A DNA stretch of 5,002 nt, taken from JAZDMK01 sp043800975. Lineage in GTDB: Bacteria > Bacteroidota > Bacteroidia > Bacteroidales > JAHJDW01. The position numbers and the translations under genes were made by a program. Position 1 is the first letter of the stretch, and each line of letters opens with the position of its first letter. The stretch spans positions 1-5,002 of the forward strand of contig JAZDMK010000157.1 of the NCBI GenBank assembly GCA_043800975.1. The letters run 5' to 3'. The notes under the pieces were generated by a model that worked only from the letters and a program-made list of their open reading frames with translations, did no database searches and was not told the origin of the DNA. This document shows, piece after piece, positions 1-5,002 of the stretch.

Positions 1-31
1 AAAACATTCTGCCGATGAAGAAAAACGCTAG
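1..31 (+). CDS. Possible C-terminal tail of a plus-strand gene (partial)
   Basis: The frame beginning at base 2 reads KHSADEEKR and then a TAG stop at 29-31. A strong intrinsic terminator begins at that stop codon, which is what the end of a plus-strand transcription unit looks like. Only nine codons are visible, so no function can be given. Frame 1 stops at 16-18. Frame 3 runs through the terminator hairpin to a TGA at 93-95, which makes it the less likely reading. The call rests almost entirely on the adjoining terminator; the end of a non-coding RNA is also possible. Confidence 0.35.
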   Translation, partial: KHSADEEKR

Positions 32-59
32 AGGGCGGGGCATACCCCGTCCTTTTTTT
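31..59 (+). terminator. Rho-independent terminator, plus strand
   Basis: A GC-rich stem pairs bases 33-40 (GGGCGGGG) with 45-52 (CCCCGTCC) around a CATA loop, with a single G-T wobble. It is followed at once by seven T residues at 53-59. Bases 31-32 can add two weaker pairs into the T tract. The U-tract polarity makes it a plus-strand terminator; read on the minus strand, the bases after the stem are CTAGCG and then TTTTT, a much poorer fit. It should end the gene that enters from the left edge. Confidence 0.85.
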
Positions 60-72
60 GTGCGCTTCCGGC

Positions 73-335
73 CGGATTCCCAATCGCAGCCCTGAGCAGC
101 GAATTTGTAGTTCTGAGCTACTATATCGTACCTTTTTGCTACGAATTCGTACCTCGGAGCTACGATGTCGCAGCTTTTTGCTGCTAATTTGTACCTTGGA
201 GCTATGATGTCACATCTGTTTGCTCATAATTTGTACTTCGGAGCTGCGTTATCACAGCTGTTTGCTATTAATTCGTACCCCGGAGCTACTATATCGTACC
301 TAATTGCTACTAATTCGCACCCCTGAGGTGCGAAT
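73..335. repeat. 21-bp tandem repeat array organised as 42-bp dimers
   Basis: The landmark GAGCT/GAGGT recurs at 115, 157, 199, 241, 283 and 325, exactly 42 bp apart with no indels. Each 42-bp unit splits into two related 21-bp halves. The A half begins GAGCTAC and the B half begins TTGCTAC, and both continue into an AT-rich centre and a CGTACC-like end. Half-units start at 94, 115, 136, 157, 178, 199, 220, 241, 262, 283 and 304; a degenerate part-unit precedes 94 and a part-unit follows 325. Units 115-135 and 283-303 are nearly identical, while the middle ones (199-261) have drifted. Each half contains a GCTAC-N6-GTACC dyad, and adjacent halves can pair across their junction. There are no unique spacers, so it is not CRISPR. 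No gene lies in this stretch. Confidence 0.9.
313..335. repeat. Perfect 9-bp inverted repeat (hairpin) closing the tandem array
   Basis: ATTCGCACC (313-321) is perfectly complementary to GGTGCGAAT (327-335), with the 5-nt loop CCTGA. It lies 35 bp beyond the stop codon of the minus-strand zinc peptidase gene and could protect or end that transcript. No T-run follows the stem in the minus direction, so it is not a classical intrinsic terminator. It is also the best-formed dyad of the tandem array, created where the last B half-unit meets a part-unit. Confidence 0.7.
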
Positions 336-370
336 AGATAGATTCAAAAAAAATAAAACGAATGTATGAA

Positions 371-922
371 TCAGAATTTAGAAATGGATTCCTTAATCTC
401 CTCACTATTCAAATAAAATTTCTTCAGATAATCCCTGTATGCCTGCGGCGCCAGCGGGCTGCTATCAATGAATTCCGTGTAAGCCAGTAGTTGTTTTCCA
501 AAACCGTGTTCAATGGTTCCCATATCTGTTTTTCGTTCATAGCTGCGGCGGGAGGATGGAAAGAGATAGGCAATAGCCAGCCCCAGCAAGTTGAAAATAC
601 TGCGTTGTGTATAATCAGCAATATGTACGAGTTCGTGCGCCAGTATGCCAACACGCGCTTCCGAGGGGACATCATGCAGTTTAATTCCGATTTTTTTTCC
701 ACCCTGATGATTGTAGTAAACAAGATAGGTGCGTTTGCGCTTGCACTTGAAAACACTTCCCGTCGTGATGGTCGCCATCATAGTGGCATTCATTTTTTTG
801 TAACGGAATTCAATTATTATGTCTTTCAGTTCGGGAAAATGCATCATTGCTTCATCAATGGTAATGCGCATTTCCTCTGCATTGATTCCGTCAGCTATCC
901 GCAATTTATATCCCTTTTCCAT
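371..922 (-). CDS. Putative HExxH zinc metallopeptidase, uncharacterised family
   Basis: The predicted protein has 183 residues. The motif VGILAHELVHIADY (residues 91-104) contains HELVH at 96-100, the zinc-binding and catalytic signature of gluzincin-like metallopeptidases. Candidates for the third ligand are Glu129 or Asp133 in YERKTD, or Glu138/His139 in IEHGFG. Between the two lies a hydrophobic stretch (about 109-121) that may be a buried or membrane-touching helix. There is no signal peptide, so a cytoplasmic location is likely. I prefer the ATG at 922 because AGGAG (932-928) sits 5 nt upstream; a GTG at 973 in the same frame would add 17 residues with no good ribosome site and a poor-looking N-terminus. 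The stop is a TGA. The small size and the lack of other domains resemble SprT-like or minimal metallopeptidase domains, but I cannot name the family. Substrate and role are unknown. It lies 193 bp beyond the end of the serine hydrolase gene, across an inverted repeat. Confidence 0.75.
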   Translation of the reverse strand: MEKGYKLRIADGINAEEMRITIDEAMMHFPELKDIIIEFRYKKMNATMMATITTGSVFKCKRKRTYLVYYNHQGGKKIGIKLHDVPSEARVGILAHELVHIADYTQRSIFNLLGLAIAYLFPSSRRSYERKTDMGTIEHGFGKQLLAYTEFIDSSPLAPQAYRDYLKKFYLNSEEIKESISKF

Positions 923-927
923 CGATT

Positions 928-932
928 CTCCT
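928..932 (-). promoter_or_regulatory. Shine-Dalgarno AGGAG that decides the zinc peptidase start
   Basis: On the minus strand, AGGAG lies 5 nt before the ATG at 922-920. It is the clearest Shine-Dalgarno sequence in the window; the other starts have only AT-rich leaders. It supports initiation at 922 over the in-frame GTG at 973. Confidence 0.65.
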
Positions 933-1000
933 GAACAATTTATTAGTTTTTTATCATCATTTTTATATGTCACGAAAAAGTAAAAGCTACTAAAAATTTC

Positions 1001-1110
1001 TAACCGCTAAGTACGCAAAGAAAATAATCCGCGAAGAACGCTAAGCTGGTTAACCTGAATAGTAAGTACTTTGCGCTCTTTGCAAAAACTTTGTATTCTC
1101 TTTGCGGTTA
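1001..1110. repeat. Long imperfect inverted repeat with GCAAAG/CTTTGC words
   Basis: The ends are perfectly complementary: TAACCGC at 1001-1007 and GCGGTTA at 1104-1110. Inward, the left arm (about 1001-1049) and the right arm (about 1060-1110) pair imperfectly through repeated words such as CGCAAAG on the left and CTTTGCG, CTTTGC and CTTTG on the right. The palindrome GGTTAACC (1048-1055) lies near the middle. The element fills most of the gap between the serine hydrolase stop and the zinc peptidase start. From memory, similar strings occur in spacers of many Bacteroidota genomes, so this is probably one copy of a dispersed repeat. It could act as a transcript-end hairpin for the upstream gene, but it has no clean U-tract. 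Confidence 0.7.
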
Positions 1111-1115
1111 AAGAA

Positions 1116-2654
1116 TTAATGCTTTGACTTTTTGAAATCCAACTCCGTAAAATCAAAATCAGGATTCGGAACATCAATCAGCATGCTCTTCACTTTCGCT
1201 TCTGCATCCAGCGTAAACGTTACTTTTCCAGGTGGGAGAGAAGGAAACTTTTCAAAACTGATGCTGAATGTATCATAGTGCCAGTGATTCAGTTTGCCAA
1301 CAAAATCAGGTGCTGGATCAAGTTGTAGCTGCATGTTTTCACCTTCCATTTTAATAGTAGCTGTGCCGTATAGCTCACATTTGTAGGTGCCGCAATATTC
1401 TTTCAAATCAAGTGATGGCTTTGTATTTTTAATTCTGTTTTTTTCTTCCTGCTCGCGTGTGGTTTTATCCACATCTTTACTTTTATTGTCGCGTTCAAGG
1501 AATGTCTGACTCCAGTCGTAATTGGTTCCTTTCAGGTAAGCATCCAGAATGTAATATACACAAGGGTAGAAGAGCGTTGAGTTTGCATTTGTCAGAATCA
1601 CAAAGCCCATGTTGATTTCAGGAACAACGCATGTATACGAAATCATTCCATCGTATCCGCCACTGTGGCTGATTATTCTTTTTCCCATATAATCCATCAA
1701 ACCCCAACCCAGTCCATAACCCTTGAAGTGTGTGCTGGGCCACATGGCTTCCGAAATATTCGATACTTTCTGATTGGTGTGCATGCTCCACATTTGGCGC
1801 GCATTGTATTCGCTGAAATATTGTTTGCCATCATGTTTTCCGCGCTTGATTTGTAAGCGTAACCATTTCGACATGTCATTCACTGAAGAAATAACAGCGC
1901 CTGCAGGAGCCACGTTATCCCAGTTCAGCCAGGGAATCGTAATCATTTTTCCATCCACTTCGGTGTGGCACGAAGCTACGTTTTCCATTTTAGGAAGCGC
2001 ATTAGTTGTGGTAACCGTACGGTTCATCCCCAGTGGCGTGAAGAATTTTTCTTTCATATATTCATCCCACGATTTTCCGCTAACCTTCGCAACAATTTCT
2101 CCGGCTGCGATAAACATGATGTTGGAATATCCGTAGGTTGTGCGGAAGCTATAGGCAGGCTTCAGATACTTTGCCCTGCGCACCACTTCTTCGCGCGAAT
2201 ATTTTGTACCGTACCAAAGAAGATCCCCGCTGAAAGTAGTCAGTCCGCTGCGGTGGCAAAGCAGATCACGAATGGTCATTTCATGCGTAACATAAGGATC
2301 ATACAATTCGAAGTAGGGGAGATATTTTGTAACGGGATCATCCCAGTTGATTTTTTTATCATCGATCAGCGTGGCCAATGCAGCTGCAGTCATCGGTTTT
2401 GTGTTGGAAGCAATCGCAAAAAGTGTGTTTGCATCCACCGTGCCGCCCTTCGCAACATCGCGCACGCCGTAGCCTTTCGCAAATACAAGCGAGTCATCTT
2501 TCACAATGCCAATGGCCATGCCCGGCACGTTCCAGTCTTTTAATGCCTTGGCAAAAGTAGCATCCAGCTTTTTTAAATCCGGTTTTATTGCATCCTGTGC
2601 AAAGGCTGCATTCAGCGCCAGCGCTGCGGTGAAGAGAAGGAGAAGTTTTTTCAT
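1116..2654 (-). CDS. Secreted serine hydrolase, beta-lactamase/class C PBP-like fold, with DUF3471-type tail
   Basis: The predicted protein has 512 residues. It opens with a clear Sec signal peptide (MKKLLLLF, hydrophobic core to about residue 18, likely cut after AFA at 19). The catalytic domain (about 25-385) carries the three hallmarks of the PF00144 group: SNTK at 83-86 (Ser83 nucleophile, Lys86 base), YSN at 176-178, and HSGG at 330-333 in place of the KTG box. A charged linker (about 386-415) leads to a C-terminal beta-rich domain (about 416-508) that looks like DUF3471. HSG instead of KTG is typical of esterase, D-aminopeptidase or peptidase relatives, so antibiotic resistance is not implied. 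The substrate is probably a peptide or ester in the periplasm. I chose the ATG at 2654; an ATG at 2693 would put 13 residues before the signal peptide and lies inside an inverted repeat. The leader is AT-rich with no clear Shine-Dalgarno. The protein is full length for the family. Confidence 0.92.
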   Translation of the reverse strand: MKKLLLLFTAALALNAAFAQDAIKPDLKKLDATFAKALKDWNVPGMAIGIVKDDSLVFAKGYGVRDVAKGGTVDANTLFAIASNTKPMTAAALATLIDDKKINWDDPVTKYLPYFELYDPYVTHEMTIRDLLCHRSGLTTFSGDLLWYGTKYSREEVVRRAKYLKPAYSFRTTYGYSNIMFIAAGEIVAKVSGKSWDEYMKEKFFTPLGMNRTVTTTNALPKMENVASCHTEVDGKMITIPWLNWDNVAPAGAVISSVNDMSKWLRLQIKRGKHDGKQYFSEYNARQMWSMHTNQKVSNISEAMWPSTHFKGYGLGWGLMDYMGKRIISHSGGYDGMISYTCVVPEINMGFVILTNANSTLFYPCVYYILDAYLKGTNYDWSQTFLERDNKSKDVDKTTREQEEKNRIKNTKPSLDLKEYCGTYKCELYGTATIKMEGENMQLQLDPAPDFVGKLNHWHYDTFSISFEKFPSLPPGKVTFTLDAEAKVKSMLIDVPNPDFDFTELDFKKSKH

Positions 2655-2670
2655 TGTCTTAATTATTTTA

Positions 2671-2749
2671 CCACAGATTACACGAATTTTCACAGATTGC
2701 TCACAAATGTTTTTAAATTTAATCTGTGGAAATCTGTGTGCATCTGTGG
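2671..2749. repeat. Near-perfect inverted repeat of AATCTGTGG words
   Basis: The left arm 2671-2698 (starting CCACAGAT, ending CACAGATT) matches the reverse complement of the right arm 2721-2749 (starting AATCTGTGG, ending CATCTGTGG) almost throughout, with a few mismatches and one indel. The loop is about 22 nt and AT-rich. Within each arm the word CACAGAT recurs (left at 2672 and 2691; three complementary ATCTGTG words on the right), so the element is itself built of short direct repeats. It ends 16 bp upstream of the serine hydrolase ATG at 2654 and would lie in that gene's leader or promoter. From memory, similar AATCTGTGG-type strings are scattered through many bacterial genomes, including Bacteroidota. 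Confidence 0.85.
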
Positions 2750-2756
2750 TGAATTT

Positions 2757-3070
2757 TTATTTGTTTAGCTTTTTTGGAATGTCAAATATAGTAAGTTCTG
2801 ATAATTTATGTTTTTTTGGCGCCCGCTGCAAAAAAAAATGCTGCAATGCCGCTTCGCTCTCGCTCACACTCTCACTCTGATTTGCGTCGCCGGGCTGTCC
2901 GCTATAGCCACAGGTATTTTCTAATGAATTGAAAAGAATAAAATCATAACCGAACGAAGTGAGTTCATGAGAATTCAAATTAAAATTGATAAATATGTTC
3001 GAATAAATCCAACATCATAATTCATAAATCAGTTAGCCTGTGGGCTGCCGCTTCCATCCCGTGGCGCAGA
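2757..3070. other. Gene-free spacer of low-complexity and repeat-like DNA
   Basis: I see no convincing gene here. A 73-codon minus-strand open frame (2757-2978) exists, but it lacks a recognisable domain, runs through an A-tract and a hexamer repeat, and ends in low-complexity residues. The contents are: GCTGCAA repeated directly at 2825 and 2840 around nine A residues; four CGCTCT/CACTCT-like hexamers at 2855-2878; GGGCTGTCCGCT at 2892-2903, echoed by GGGCTGCCGCT at 3042-3052; and an imperfect inverted repeat, TTCTAATGAA (2919-2928) with TTCATGAGAA (2964-2973). It reads as a patchwork of degenerate repeats between the MORN-like gene and the serine hydrolase gene. Confidence 0.6.
2855..2878. 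repeat. Short hexamer tandem repeat (4 copies)
   Basis: CGCTCT, CGCTCA, CACTCT and CACTCT follow each other without gaps, giving a pyrimidine-rich plus strand. On the minus strand one frame reads as alternating Ser/Glu, which explains the low-complexity residues of the spurious open frame here. Slippage is the simplest origin. Confidence 0.6.
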
Positions 3071-3766
3071 TTAATGATCAGGGTTTGTTTTGGATCTCTT
3101 ATTAAAAGCTCTACAATCCGGTTTGTAAAACATTGAATCCTGTTTCACTAATAATCCCGTTTGATCATAATAATTGAAAATCCCAATAGGAAACCCTTTA
3201 TTAAAAACTCCTCTTGTTTTGATATTCCCATTTTCATAATGCTCTAAACATAAACCGCTTTTTGCACAGTCAATTAAAGTATACTCCTCCTTAATTTTCC
3301 CATTATTATAAAACTTGATATAATAGCCGTCTTGACAGGCAACAGTGATAATAGTATCTTTATTATTATTGAATGGAAGTTGAATAGTTACTTCTTCTGT
3401 TCCAAATTTGTTAAACATATAAAGTATATCTCGAACAGATCCATCAGGATAGTACGTGATTTGCAAATCTTTGTCGAGTCCATTTTTATCTAAATAACCC
3501 TCAATTGTTTTTATTCCCAAAAAATTATACGAGATGTATCTAAAATTGTAATCATAAATGTAATACTCCTCATATCTGCTACTATCATAAGTTGTAACAA
3601 CTTTGTATTGACATCTTGTACTGTCCAGATAAATAGTATCCTTCTTTTCTCCTATAGGATTTCCAAAAGATGTGGTGTTGAATTTCTTTTCAACAAGATG
3701 AGACAAAAGAAAAATCGAAACCGCGAAAATTACTGGCGCAAGTATTTTAATGTTGGATAATTTCAT
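3071..3766 (-). CDS. N-terminally anchored MORN_2-like repeat protein
   Basis: The predicted protein has 231 residues. Residues 8-24 form one hydrophobic segment after a short basic N-terminus (KLSNIK), so it is either a membrane anchor or an uncleaved signal; the rest should be extracytoplasmic. From about residue 103 there are spaced units of aromatic-rich strand, N/D-G turn and K-rich strand: ITYYPDGSVRDI (103-114), YYIKFYNNGKIKEE (148-161), LCLEHYENGNIKTRG (172-186) and IFNYYDQTGLLVKQ (196-209). This is the pattern of MORN_2 repeats, also found in proteins annotated as YwqK-like. Such repeats form beta-hairpins of uncertain ligand; no catalytic motif is visible. Cysteines at 52, 144, 167, 173 and 218 could form disulfides. 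The ATG at 3766 directly precedes the anchor, with an AT-rich leader. The S9 peptidase ends 95 bp upstream on the same strand, so read-through is possible. Its coding sequence looks more AT-rich than its neighbours, hinting at a separate origin. Confidence 0.7.
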   Translation of the reverse strand: MKLSNIKILAPVIFAVSIFLLSHLVEKKFNTTSFGNPIGEKKDTIYLDSTRCQYKVVTTYDSSRYEEYYIYDYNFRYISYNFLGIKTIEGYLDKNGLDKDLQITYYPDGSVRDILYMFNKFGTEEVTIQLPFNNNKDTIITVACQDGYYIKFYNNGKIKEEYTLIDCAKSGLCLEHYENGNIKTRGVFNKGFPIGIFNYYDQTGLLVKQDSMFYKPDCRAFNKRSKTNPDH

Positions 3767-3809
3767 CTTGTGATTTTATGAAATAACGGTCGTTTCTACG
3801 TTTGTATTA

Positions 3810-3827
3810 TTTGAATTGTACTTCAAA
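3810..3827. repeat. Small inverted repeat upstream of the MORN-like gene
   Basis: TTTGAA (3810-3815) and TTCAAA (3822-3827) flank TTGTAC, forming an 18-bp dyad that begins 44 bp upstream of the ATG at 3766. That is a plausible place for an operator or promoter-proximal site, but six-base arms in AT-rich DNA arise easily by chance. I could not find a convincing Bacteroidota -33/-7 promoter pair around it. Confidence 0.3.
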
Positions 3828-3843
3828 AATCGCAAATCATTAA

Positions 3844-3857
3844 TCCTTGTTCCTTGT
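3844..3857. repeat. Heptamer direct repeat TCCTTGT x2
   Basis: TCCTTGT occurs twice back to back (3844-3850, 3851-3857) just beyond the S9 peptidase stop; on the coding strand it reads as ACAAGGA twice. The S9 gene has no recognisable hairpin terminator in this 95-bp gap, which leaves read-through into the MORN-like gene possible. Confidence 0.4.
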
Positions 3858-3861
3858 TCAA

Positions 3862-5002
3862 TCACTTCTTCAAATAAGTATCAAGCCATCCAAAAAACTC
3901 CCGCTGCCAGAGCACGCTATTCTGAGGCTTCAGCACGAAATGCGATTCTTCAGGAAAGAATAAAAACTTGCTCGGTATGTCACGCAGTTGGGCTGCATTA
4001 AAGGCTTCCATGCTTTGTGTGTATGGAATACGAAAATCATTTCCACCCGAAATAATCAGTATAGGTGTATCCCATTTATCAACCGAAAGGTGAGGGGAGT
4101 AGTCGTAGCTTTTGGGTTTGGGACTCTGCCAGTAAGGGCCGCCCCAATCGTGATTCACAAAAAAGAATTCTTCCGTTGCACCATACTGACTTTCGAAATT
4201 ATAAATACCGCAATGCGAAATAAACGCTTTGAAACGTTTATCGTGATGACCTGCTAACCAAAAAACAGAATAGCCGCCATAGCTCGGCCCCACACAGCCT
4301 ATGCGATCTTTGTCAACGAAGGGAAGCTTGGCAATTGAATCGGTTGCGGTTAAATAATCTTTCATATTTTGTCCGCCATAGTCCAGTGCAATCTGATCGT
4401 TCCACTCCTGACCAAAGGTAGGAAGTCCGCGCCGGTTGGGTGCAATTACAATGTAATCATTCGCAGCCATCATCTGAAAGTTCCAGCGGTAACTGAAAAA
4501 CTGCGAAACGGCACTCTGCGGTCCGCCTTGGCAGAAAAGGATTGCAGGGTATTTTTTTGTTTTGTCGAAGAAAGGAGGATAGATAACCCAAACCAGCATT
4601 TTCTTTCCGTCTGTGGTTGTAACCCAGCGTTCCTCTACCTTTGCGAGTGTGGTTTTATCTAAAATATCTTTGTTTGTGAAAGTGAGCTGCGTTTCTTTTC
4701 CGCTTTTTAAATCAATGGAAAAAATTTCAGTTGGCAACGACATCGACATCTTTGCAGCAATCATTGTATTGCCATTAATACAAAGTTCTGTGTAATCATG
4801 AATTCCCGTTGTTATTTTGCGTGTTGCTTTAGTAGAAATATCAATTGAATACAGTTGATACGTTGCATTTATTCCGCTGATAAAATAAATCAGTTTGCCA
4901 TCGTTGCTCCATTTAAAGCTGGAAGAATTCTGGTCAAAATCTTTACTCAGATCGGTTGCTGTTTTTGTTTTGAAATCATACAGCATGATTCTTTTCTTGT
5001 CA
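3862..5002 (-). CDS. S9 family (prolyl oligopeptidase-type) peptidase, C-terminal part
   Basis: The gene is open to the right edge, so the N-terminus is missing. The ATG at 4986 is internal: five in-frame codons (DKKRI) precede it. Numbering from that Met, residues 1-115 are the last blades of a WD40-like beta-propeller (FKWSNDGKLIYF; LYSIDIS; IFSIDLKSGKETQLT). Residues 120-374 are the alpha/beta-hydrolase domain, PF00326 type. The triad is visible: Ser235 in GPSYGG (nucleophile elbow), Asp317 in GGNDFR, and His349 in EESHF. FCQGGPQ (151-157) fits the oxyanion-loop region, and NRRGLPTFGQEW (184-195) is a familiar family stretch. The family cleaves short peptides, often after Pro or Ala, with the propeller limiting substrate size. 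Location cannot be judged without the N-terminus, though relatives in Bacteroidota are often periplasmic. The stop is TGA at 3864-3862. All catalytic residues are present, so it should be active. Confidence 0.93.
   Translation of the reverse strand, partial: DKKRIMLYDFKTKTATDLSKDFDQNSSSFKWSNDGKLIYFISGINATYQLYSIDISTKATRKITTGIHDYTELCINGNTMIAAKMSMSLPTEIFSIDLKSGKETQLTFTNKDILDKTTLAKVEERWVTTTDGKKMLVWVIYPPFFDKTKKYPAILFCQGGPQSAVSQFFSYRWNFQMMAANDYIVIAPNRRGLPTFGQEWNDQIALDYGGQNMKDYLTATDSIAKLPFVDKDRIGCVGPSYGGYSVFWLAGHHDKRFKAFISHCGIYNFESQYGATEEFFFVNHDWGGPYWQSPKPKSYDYSPHLSVDKWDTPILIISGGNDFRIPYTQSMEAFNAAQLRDIPSKFLFFPEESHFVLKPQNSVLWQREFFGWLDTYLKK

Noticed and set aside
117..326. Open frame through the 21-bp repeats encoding a 7-residue repeat peptide
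   Set aside because: A 21-bp unit without a stop stays open automatically. The first ATG (165) has no ribosome site, and the residues drift freely without codon-level conservation.
73..335. CRISPR array
   Set aside because: The units are contiguous, with no unique spacers between identical repeats, the units themselves are diverged, and no cas gene is visible.
491..934. 147-codon plus-strand open frame
   Set aside because: It lies wholly antisense to the HExxH gene, has no recognisable domain and no ribosome site; it is a shadow frame.
1965..2543. 192-codon plus-strand open frame (and smaller neighbours at 1665-2136)
   Set aside because: Antisense to the well-supported serine hydrolase, whose catalytic motifs are all in the minus frame; the composition looks like a shadow.
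1116..2654. Beta-lactamase resistance gene
   Set aside because: The third motif is HSGG rather than KTG, and the DUF3471-type tail is typical of esterase/peptidase relatives; the fold name does not imply resistance.
2757..2978. 73-codon minus-strand open frame
   Set aside because: It runs across an A-tract, a hexamer repeat and other low-complexity DNA, with no domain and no ribosome site.
3071..3766. Antitoxin of a toxin-antitoxin pair (YwqK-type label)
   Set aside because: The label comes from MORN_2 repeats in general. This protein has a membrane anchor or signal and no adjacent small toxin gene.
4369..4795. Plus-strand open frames opposite the S9 peptidase
   Set aside because: Antisense to a clear family member with an intact catalytic triad.
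4984..4986. ATG as the true start of the S9 peptidase
   Set aside because: The frame stays open upstream to the window edge and the protein would begin in mid-propeller; the residues before it (DKKRI) continue the blade pattern.

Overview
This window most likely comes from a member of the Bacteroidota, probably an environmental Chitinophagales/Sphingobacteriales-type lineage. The evidence is the gene types (an S9 prolyl-oligopeptidase-family peptidase, a secreted serine hydrolase with a DUF3471-type tail, a MORN-like repeat protein). Most starts also lack a clear Shine-Dalgarno, and the spacers are AT-rich and carry several families of inverted or tandem repeats. The phylum call is an inference from content; there is no rRNA or other marker gene.

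All four substantial genes lie on the minus strand. In transcription order (right to left) they are: the C-terminal part of an S9 peptidase running off the right edge (3862-5002); a small N-terminally anchored MORN_2-like repeat protein (3071-3766); a secreted SxxK-type serine hydrolase (1116-2654); and an uncharacterised HExxH putative zinc peptidase (371-922). At the extreme left, a strong plus-strand intrinsic terminator (31-59) sits directly on the stop codon of a possible plus-strand gene whose body is outside the window. Plus- and minus-strand transcription therefore converge on the 60-370 spacer.

The spacers hold most of the unusual structure. Positions 73-335 are an array of diverged 21-bp units arranged as 42-bp dimers, ending in a perfect 9-bp hairpin. 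Positions 1001-1110 are a long imperfect inverted repeat rich in GCAAAG/CTTTGC words. Positions 2671-2749 are a near-perfect inverted repeat built from AATCTGTGG words, lying just upstream of the serine hydrolase. Positions 2757-3070 are a gene-free patchwork of low-complexity DNA and short repeated words.

Three of the four proteins are hydrolases or predicted hydrolases, and at least one is exported. This fits the peptide- and polymer-degrading lifestyle common in Bacteroidota, but the long repeat-filled gaps argue against one tight operon. I see no defence system, CRISPR array, transposase, tRNA or rRNA. The non-coding repeat arrays are the most interesting content.
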